Source of the DNA: Acetobacteraceae bacterium | GTDB lineage: Bacteria > Pseudomonadota > Alphaproteobacteria > Acetobacterales > Acetobacteraceae | Direction of reading: 5' to 3' | DNA: 12,054 nt | NCBI GenBank assembly: GCA_003164305.1 | Contig: PLSZ01000131.1 | Location: forward strand, 203 to 12,256 | Shown here: positions 7,039 through 12,054 of the stretch, in pieces | How the letters are laid out: every line of letters starts with the position of its first letter | Position numbering within the stretch: position 1 is the first letter of the stretch | Notes under the pieces: generated by a model | What the model was told of the DNA's origin: nothing | What the model saw: the letters and a program-made list of their open reading frames with translations, nothing else | The model's database searches: none | Translations under genes and position numbers: made by a program

Positions 7039-10023
7039 TTACGCGGCGGCCTGCAGTTCGTCGGCCAACGAGGCGATCTCTTCGATCGCGGAAGCCAGTT
7101 CCACGGTGCCCTTCGCCTGCTCCTTGGCCGCGTCGGTCGCCTCGGCCGTGGCCTGCCCTGCTTCCTGCGCGGCGGCGGCGACCTGCTCGACACCGGTCTG
7201 GACCTCCTTGGTGACCCGCAGGATCTCCTCGCTGCCGGCCAGGATTTCCTTGTTGCCGGCGAGCACGACCGCCATGTCCTTCGCCACCGTCTCGAGACTA
7301 CTGGCGATCTGCCGGTTCTTCTCCACCTCGACGACACTGGCCTCGACGATTTCCGCCAGATCGCCGCGCACCGAGACAATCTGGTCCTGGATCGCCTTCA
7401 CCGTGTCCTTGATCCGGTCGGCGTTCTCGGCGGACTCGCGGGCGAGGTTGCGGATGTCGGTGGACACCACGGCGAAGCCCTTGCCGAACTCGCCGGCGCG
7501 CGCCGCCTCGACCGAGCCATTGACCGCCAGCATGTTGGTCTGGATCGACACGGTGTTGATGGCATCGACGATTTTGTCGATGCGGCGGCTGATCTGTTCC
7601 AGCCCGATGATCTGCTCGCGGCTCTTGCGCCCGGCCTCCACCGACAGCGTCACTCCCTCGACCAGTTCATCGACCGCCACCTTATTGACACCCAACAGAT
7701 CGCTGATCGCCTGGCCCTTTTCCAACCCCGCCTGAGCGAGTGTCTGACTTGTCTGGGCGCCTTTTTCGATCTGCGCGATGGCGGCGGCCGATTCCTGACT
7801 GGCGGCGCTTTGTTGCTGCGCGCCCCTGCTGATCTGGTCCAACGCCGTGGTGATCTGGGCCGCGGCGCGGTTGATCTCCTCGACCGCGCTCGACAGTTCC
7901 TCGGCCGCCGAAGCCACTTCCTCAGCGCTTTTGGCGATATCGGTGGAGTTCTTCAGTTCCTCCGCCAGTTCCGATAGTTCCTGCGCCGTCTGCTCGCTCT
8001 GGGTCAGTGCCTGGGTTTGCTGCTCGACGGTTTTTCGGGTTTCCTCGCAGGCGGAGCCCTGCTCCTGCGCCGCCGCGGCGATCACCTCCGCGCCCTTCTG
8101 TGCTTCCCTGGCGGCGACGTTGGACTCCTCGGCGCCGCGGGCGATCTCGCGACTGCCGGCGATCACCTCCGCCATCTCGCCGCGTACCTGATCCAGCCCA
8201 TCGATGGTCTTCTTTCCCTTCACCATTTCCTCGCGCGCCGCGGCGGAGGAGTTCTGGATCCCCTCGGCGATCACTTTGACGTCGCGCTGGATCTGCACGA
8301 TCAGTTCCTGGATATCGCGGGCACTCTTTTCGCTGGTTTCCGCCAGCGTGCGCACCTCATCCGCGACCACGGCGAAGCCCTTGCCATGTTGACCCGCGCG
8401 CGCGGCTTCGATGGCGGCGTTGAGGGCCAGCAGGTTGGTTTGGCCGGCAATTTCGGAGATGACGGAGGCGATGGCGCCAATCTGGCTTGAACTCTGGCCG
8501 AGTTCGGCGATTCTGGCAGAGACGTTATCGGTTGAGGCCGCGATCTGGCTCATAGCCGAGAGCGCCTCGCCGACCACCTTGCCGCCGTCGCGCGCGGTGC
8601 TGGCGGCAGTCCGCGCCGCTTCCGCCGCTTCCCTGGAGTTCTTGCTCACTTCTTCCACGGTGGCCGACATTTCAAGCATGGCCGTGGCTACCTGGGTAGT
8701 TTTGCCGGACTGATTCTCGGAGGTTTCCGACGATCGCCTGGCGCTTGCCGCAATGACCTGGCTGGCATCGGTGAGTTGGGCCGCGGCGTCGCGCACCTTG
8801 GCCAGAAGGCCGCACAGGGATTGCGCCATGGCGTTGATTCCCTGCTCCAACTGCGCGACTTCGTTCTCTGTTTCCTGTTCATCCATGCGGATTGTGTCGA
8901 TTTCCCGGAAGTCGCCGGCAGCCATCAGTTTCGTCATCCGCAGCGCTTTCTGCAACGGGTGCGAGACCCAGCGGCGGAGCATGACGACAAACATGGAAAC
9001 CAGCACCAGGGTGACCAGCAGGGTGGCCGTGAGCATGGCATTGCGCAGAAACAGGCCTTCGGTGTTCAACTCATCGCGGTAGGAGCCGGCCACGAAAACC
9101 CAGTCCCACTCCCTGAGGTAGTCGAAGGCGACGATTTTCTCGCGCGCCCTGGTTTCGCCCAAGGCCCGATTGATCCACCAGTAGCGCATGACGCCCTGCT
9201 TGCGTTCGATCATGTCGCGGAAGAACTCGACTCCATGTGCGTCTTTGCTGCGGATAATGTTCTTGCCAGTCAGCGTGGGATGAATGCGGAGGGTGCCTTG
9301 CTCGTTGCCGGGTTTGGCATCCATTGCATAGATGTAGCCGGTCTTTCCGATCTCGATCTTGACAATCCGGTCTGCAAGCGCCTTGAGTCCGGCGGTGAAG
9401 TCTACCATGACCGCAAGGGCCGCCACGGTCTTTCCCTGGGCATCCTGGATGGGCACATAGGACGTCATGTAGTCCCGTTCCCCGATGGTTGCCTTGCCGG
9501 TGAAGCTTTGCCCCGCGATCAAGGATGAATAAGCGGGATGCGCGCGGTCGAGAAGGGTGCCGACGATGCGGTTACCGTTGCCGTCGAGGATGGATGTGGA
9601 CACGCGGACGAAGTCGTCGCCGGAGCGAACAAAAACGGTGCAGTCGGCCCGGGCAGTCCGATGGAAGCGGTCTACGATCTCGGTGTCGTCATTGACGCTT
9701 GCGGAGCCCGCCTTGAGGAGCGGGACCTGACGGCCGCCGGCATTCGAAAGAGTGGCGGAATCGAGCGTGAAATCCCCTGGGAAACCGGCGCGGAAGACGC
9801 CATTGAGCACGGTGGCATTTTGAGCCAGTACGGAGTCATATGTGGACATCATGCTGACGAGCAGGGCGACTTGCTCTTTGAGGTTATTCTCCGTGCGTTC
9901 CTCGATTCGCCTGGTGATCAAAGATGAGAGGACGAGGGTGAATGCGCCCATCACCAACAAAATCACAACGATCTGAAACAACGAGATCCTCTTTACGAGC
10001 GACATCCGGGACAGGTTCTTCAC
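7039..10023 (-). CDS. Membrane chemoreceptor with Cache sensor, HAMP and two signalling tips
   Basis: A 994-residue methyl-accepting chemotaxis protein. A first membrane helix (about 14-36) and a second (about 330-350) enclose a long extracytoplasmic region that looks like a Cache (Cache_3/Cache_2-type) ligand-binding domain, with FVRSGDDFVRVSTS, then GERDYMTSYVPI, and later IGKTGYIYAMDA with HPTLTGKN. HAMP covers about 351-405. A long coiled coil follows with two receptor hairpin tips: EIAGQTNLLALNAAIEAARAG (from 525) and VSIQTNMLAVNGSVEAARAG (825-844), both followed by GKGFAVV and a downstream R-T/N-L. The motifs are exactly 300 residues apart, as if a whole signalling hairpin were duplicated. 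No NWETF-like C-terminal tether is present; the chain ends DELQAAA. The GTG start has a GAGGAA Shine-Dalgarno 7 bases upstream; ATG at 10005 is less likely. The ligand is unknown. The stop overlaps an alternative start of the triple-CheW gene (TAATG). Confidence 0.95.
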   Translation of the reverse strand: MKNLSRMSLVKRISLFQIVVILLVMGAFTLVLSSLITRRIEERTENNLKEQVALLVSMMSTYDSVLAQNATVLNGVFRAGFPGDFTLDSATLSNAGGRQVPLLKAGSASVNDDTEIVDRFHRTARADCTVFVRSGDDFVRVSTSILDGNGNRIVGTLLDRAHPAYSSLIAGQSFTGKATIGERDYMTSYVPIQDAQGKTVAALAVMVDFTAGLKALADRIVKIEIGKTGYIYAMDAKPGNEQGTLRIHPTLTGKNIIRSKDAHGVEFFRDMIERKQGVMRYWWINRALGETRAREKIVAFDYLREWDWVFVAGSYRDELNTEGLFLRNAMLTATLLVTLVLVSMFVVMLRRWVSHPLQKALRMTKLMAAGDFREIDTIRMDEQETENEVAQLEQGINAMAQSLCGLLAKVRDAAAQLTDASQVIAASARRSSETSENQSGKTTQVATAMLEMSATVEEVSKNSREAAEAARTAASTARDGGKVVGEALSAMSQIAASTDNVSARIAELGQSSSQIGAIASVISEIAGQTNLLALNAAIEAARAGQHGKGFAVVADEVRTLAETSEKSARDIQELIVQIQRDVKVIAEGIQNSSAAAREEMVKGKKTIDGLDQVRGEMAEVIAGSREIARGAEESNVAAREAQKGAEVIAAAAQEQGSACEETRKTVEQQTQALTQSEQTAQELSELAEELKNSTDIAKSAEEVASAAEELSSAVEEINRAAAQITTALDQISRGAQQQSAASQESAAAIAQIEKGAQTSQTLAQAGLEKGQAISDLLGVNKVAVDELVEGVTLSVEAGRKSREQIIGLEQISRRIDKIVDAINTVSIQTNMLAVNGSVEAARAGEFGKGFAVVSTDIRNLARESAENADRIKDTVKAIQDQIVSVRGDLAEIVEASVVEVEKNRQIASSLETVAKDMAVVLAGNKEILAGSEEILRVTKEVQTGVEQVAAAAQEAGQATAEATDAAKEQAKGTVELASAIEEIASLADELQAAA

Positions 10024-10275
10024 GGTGAAGTTCCTCGCGATTTCGTTGGGTGCATGGGCACAAAGTCCTTTCGCAGCAAAGGAATGGTTTGTTTTCCGTC
10101 CATCTCCCTTCCGTTGTCATCGGCGGCACGGGGGAATGCTTCAGGAGGAAACGCGGCATCCGCATGGATTTCGGGCGCCGAGGCCGGAAGGACCGGAAGT
10201 AGTTGACCGGTTCCCTTCGCGTCCGACCCAGGGGCCGGCGACGCGCAAAGAGCGAATTCAGTAAACTGTACAGAT
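10024..10275. promoter_or_regulatory. Divergent intergenic region between the receptor and Hsp70-like genes
   Basis: A 252-base spacer that must hold the promoters for both divergent genes. On the minus strand a clear GAGGAA Shine-Dalgarno (10031-10036) serves the receptor GTG. On the plus side an 8-base palindrome CTGTACAG (10266-10273) abuts the Hsp70-like ATG, and no Shine-Dalgarno is seen there. I could not assign convincing -35/-10, sigma-28 or sigma-54 boxes. A short minus-strand frame of about 27 codons ends overlapping the receptor start, but its coding nature is not supported. Confidence 0.45.
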
Positions 10276-11838
10276 ATGCGACTTGGAATCGATTTTGGAA
10301 CAACCCGTGTGGTGGTGGCGCTGGTCGACCGTGGCAACTTTCCCCTGGTCACTTTCGAGTCGCCGGATGGGCAGGCGCACGACTGGTTTCCTCCGGTGGC
10401 GGCGGTCAACGGCGAGGCACGGCTCTATGGGTGGGAGGCGATCGCTGCGCAGGAGGACGAGAACTGGACGGTGCTGCGATCGCTGAAGCGGTATCTGCGC
10501 TCGGCCAACCCGCATACGCTGGTGTCCGTGGCTGGGCAGCAGATCCCGCTGCGCGAGCTGATGGCCGAGATGATGATGGCGCTGAAGATGCAACTGATTC
10601 AGCACTCGAATGTTGGGGCGGACCCGGGCGCGGATTCAGAGGAGCGGTTCGATGTGATGCTCGGGGTTCCGGCCAATGCCAACAGTAACCAACGCTTTCT
10701 AACGGAGGAAGCGGCGCAGACGGCGGGGTTTACAGTGCTGGGGCTGCTGAATGAGCCCTCGGCGGCGGCCATTGAGTTTGCCCACCGCAATAGCACCGAG
10801 CGCAAGAGCCGGGTGGGCAGCGGGCTGGTGGTCTACGACCTGGGCGGGGGGACATTCGACGTTTCGCTGGTGACGCTGGGTGAGACGGAACATACGGTTG
10901 AAGCTTCCGACGGGATTCCTTCGCTGGGCGGGGACGACTTCGACGAGATTCTGGCAGCGCTGGTTCTGGAATCGCTCTCGGAAACACTGGGCGAACAGGT
11001 AAAGCTCAGGCCGCAAGAGCGCTATAGGCTGCTGGAGGAGTGCCGCGAGAAGAAGGAGACGCTCAACCCCAACACGCGCAAGGTGACCATCGATCTGGAA
11101 CGGGTGCGCGCAGGGTGGGAGCAGGTGACGATCCCGGTGGACGACTACTACGAGCGGTGCAGGCCGCTGATTGAGCAGACCCGCGGCGTGATCGACAGGC
11201 TGCTGGCAGCGCACTCGGAGCGGCCGCTGGACACGCTGTATGTCACGGGGGGCGCGGCGGAGCTGCCGCCGGTGGCGCGCATTCTGCGGGAGAGCTTTGG
11301 GCGCAAGGTGCGGCGGTCGGCTTATATGCGGTCGGCCAGCGCGATCGGGCTGGCGATCCGGGCAGCCGTGCTGACAGGCGACCTGCCGGGGCTGCTGCCC
11401 GACGATGTGCAGGACCAGTTCAATCGCAACTTCGGCATCTGGCGGGAGACGGACCATGGCGGAACGATCTTCTTCGACCTGATTTTTCCGCGCGGGGTGC
11501 AGTTGCCGGCGCCCGACGAGCCGCCGCTGCGCATCGAGCGGATCTACCAGCCGGCGCACAACATCGGGCACTTTCGCTATCTGGAGTGCTCGCAGCTCGA
11601 CGAGAACATGCAGCCCAAGGGTGAGATCGCCAACTGGGACCAGATCCTGTTTCCGTTCGATCCCAGGTTGCAGCAGCATCCCGACCTGGCTTCGGTGCCG
11701 GTGGAGCTGCTGGACAATCCGGGCGACCTGCGGATTCGGGAGGAGCACACGTGCGATTCGACTGGAGAACTGCAGGTGAGGATTCACGCGGAGCCGGCCG
11801 GGTATACGCGGGAGTACACGATTGCGCAGTCGGCGTGA
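10276..11838 (+). CDS. Hsp70-family (DnaK-like) ATPase with a short divergent C-terminus
   Basis: A 520-residue actin-fold ATPase of the Hsp70 family, cytoplasmic, with no signal peptide. The nucleotide-binding domain (1 to about 365) has phosphate loop 1 GIDFGTTRVVVA (4-15), VPANANSNQR (131-140), LNEPSAAAIEFA (158-169), phosphate loop 2 VVYDLGGGTFDVS (185-197) and the adenosine motif VTGGAAELPPV (323-333). The ATG directly precedes the first motif, so the start is secure. The canonical linker and the LLLDVTPLSLG entry to the substrate domain are absent; instead DLPGLLPDDV is followed by about 150 residues. These end with GELQVRI and GYTREYTI, which recall the last strands of a beta substrate domain, with no helical lid. 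True DnaK is about 620-640 residues. It is probably a specialised chaperone-like protein with unknown clients. No DnaJ or GrpE gene is in view. The ATG has no Shine-Dalgarno. Confidence 0.92.
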   Translation: MRLGIDFGTTRVVVALVDRGNFPLVTFESPDGQAHDWFPPVAAVNGEARLYGWEAIAAQEDENWTVLRSLKRYLRSANPHTLVSVAGQQIPLRELMAEMMMALKMQLIQHSNVGADPGADSEERFDVMLGVPANANSNQRFLTEEAAQTAGFTVLGLLNEPSAAAIEFAHRNSTERKSRVGSGLVVYDLGGGTFDVSLVTLGETEHTVEASDGIPSLGGDDFDEILAALVLESLSETLGEQVKLRPQERYRLLEECREKKETLNPNTRKVTIDLERVRAGWEQVTIPVDDYYERCRPLIEQTRGVIDRLLAAHSERPLDTLYVTGGAAELPPVARILRESFGRKVRRSAYMRSASAIGLAIRAAVLTGDLPGLLPDDVQDQFNRNFGIWRETDHGGTIFFDLIFPRGVQLPAPDEPPLRIERIYQPAHNIGHFRYLECSQLDENMQPKGEIANWDQILFPFDPRLQQHPDLASVPVELLDNPGDLRIREEHTCDSTGELQVRIHAEPAGYTREYTIAQSA

Positions 11839-12054
11839 AGCTGTGGGCTCTGTAGCTGCTAAAGGCGAGACCTGAATCCGCCGTTGACGTACGGGCCGAG
11901 GAGGCTACGGAAAAAGGCTGGATTCGATCCTGGATCGGGAAAGAAACTCAGCAGGGGCTAAACAGGCTGCGGAAAAAGGCCTGCTCTTGGGTGAAACGCT
12001 TGAAAAGCATACCGCAGGGGCTGAAGCCAACGTTGATTCTGTGGCACTTACGGC
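11839..12054. repeat. Non-coding tail with short direct repeats
   Basis: No convincing gene follows the Hsp70-like stop. GGCTACGGAAAAAGGC (11903-11918) recurs with one change at 11965-11980, and GCAGGGGCTAAA (11951-11962) recurs with one change at 12014-12025. A short palindrome CGATCCTGGATCG lies at 11925-11937. The phrases GCAGGGGCTGAAGCC and GTGGCACTTACGGC look like dispersed intergenic repeats I recall from Acidobacteriota genomes. That is memory, not a search result. Confidence 0.5.

Noticed and set aside
6245..7977. Long plus-strand open frames (496 and 324 codons) opposite the CheW and receptor genes
   Set aside because: They are antisense shadows produced by GC-rich coding on the minus strand; the minus-strand products have unmistakable domains.
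10020..10102. Short minus-strand frame of about 27 codons ending in a GTGA overlap with the receptor start, a possible leader peptide
   Set aside because: The purine-rich stretch before its ATG is too close for a good Shine-Dalgarno and no conservation can be judged, so it is not annotated.
10142..10200. AGGAGG followed by ATG and a 12-codon plus-strand frame
   Set aside because: The spacing to the ATG is about 16 bases, too long, and the peptide is tiny and Arg-rich without recognisable features.
10699..11787. Minus-strand open frame of 362 codons opposite the Hsp70-like gene
   Set aside because: It is a shadow; the plus strand encodes all Hsp70 nucleotide-binding motifs in one frame.

Overview
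The window is GC-rich bacterial DNA in two parts. Positions 1-10023 hold a chemotaxis gene cluster read entirely from the minus strand. Positions 10276-11838 hold one plus-strand gene for an Hsp70-like ATPase. No rRNA, tRNA, CRISPR array or transposase gene was seen.

In transcription order (high to low coordinates) the cluster is: a membrane receptor with two chemoreceptor signalling tips (10023-7039); a protein made of three CheW domains (6985-5384); a 478-base gap filled with inverted repeats; CheB methylesterase (4905-3796); a small HEAT-repeat protein (3809-3198); CheR methyltransferase (3193-2336); a single-domain response regulator (2336-1935); and the histidine kinase CheA (from 1938, running off the left edge inside its ATP-binding domain). 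From cheB to cheA the genes overlap or lie 4 bases apart (14-base overlap, 4-base gap, TGATG overlap, ATGA overlap), so they are almost certainly one translationally coupled operon. The receptor and CheW genes form a second tight pair upstream and may share the transcript or have their own.

The parts make a complete signalling circuit. The receptor senses a ligand through an extracytoplasmic Cache-type domain. The CheW protein couples it to CheA. CheA passes phosphate to CheB and the single-domain regulator. CheR and CheB set the receptor methylation level. The unusual features are two signalling tips 300 residues apart in one receptor chain, three adaptor domains in the next protein, a CheA with a long middle region where no standard CheY-binding P2 domain is recognisable, and a HEAT-repeat protein of unknown role between CheB and CheR.

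The origin of the DNA is uncertain. The Hsp70-like gene and the repeat-like tail (11900-12054) remind me of Acidobacteriota. The operon architecture and the hairpin at 5271-5323 remind me more of Alphaproteobacteria. This rests on recall, not a search. Either the whole window belongs to one lineage or the chemotaxis block was acquired.
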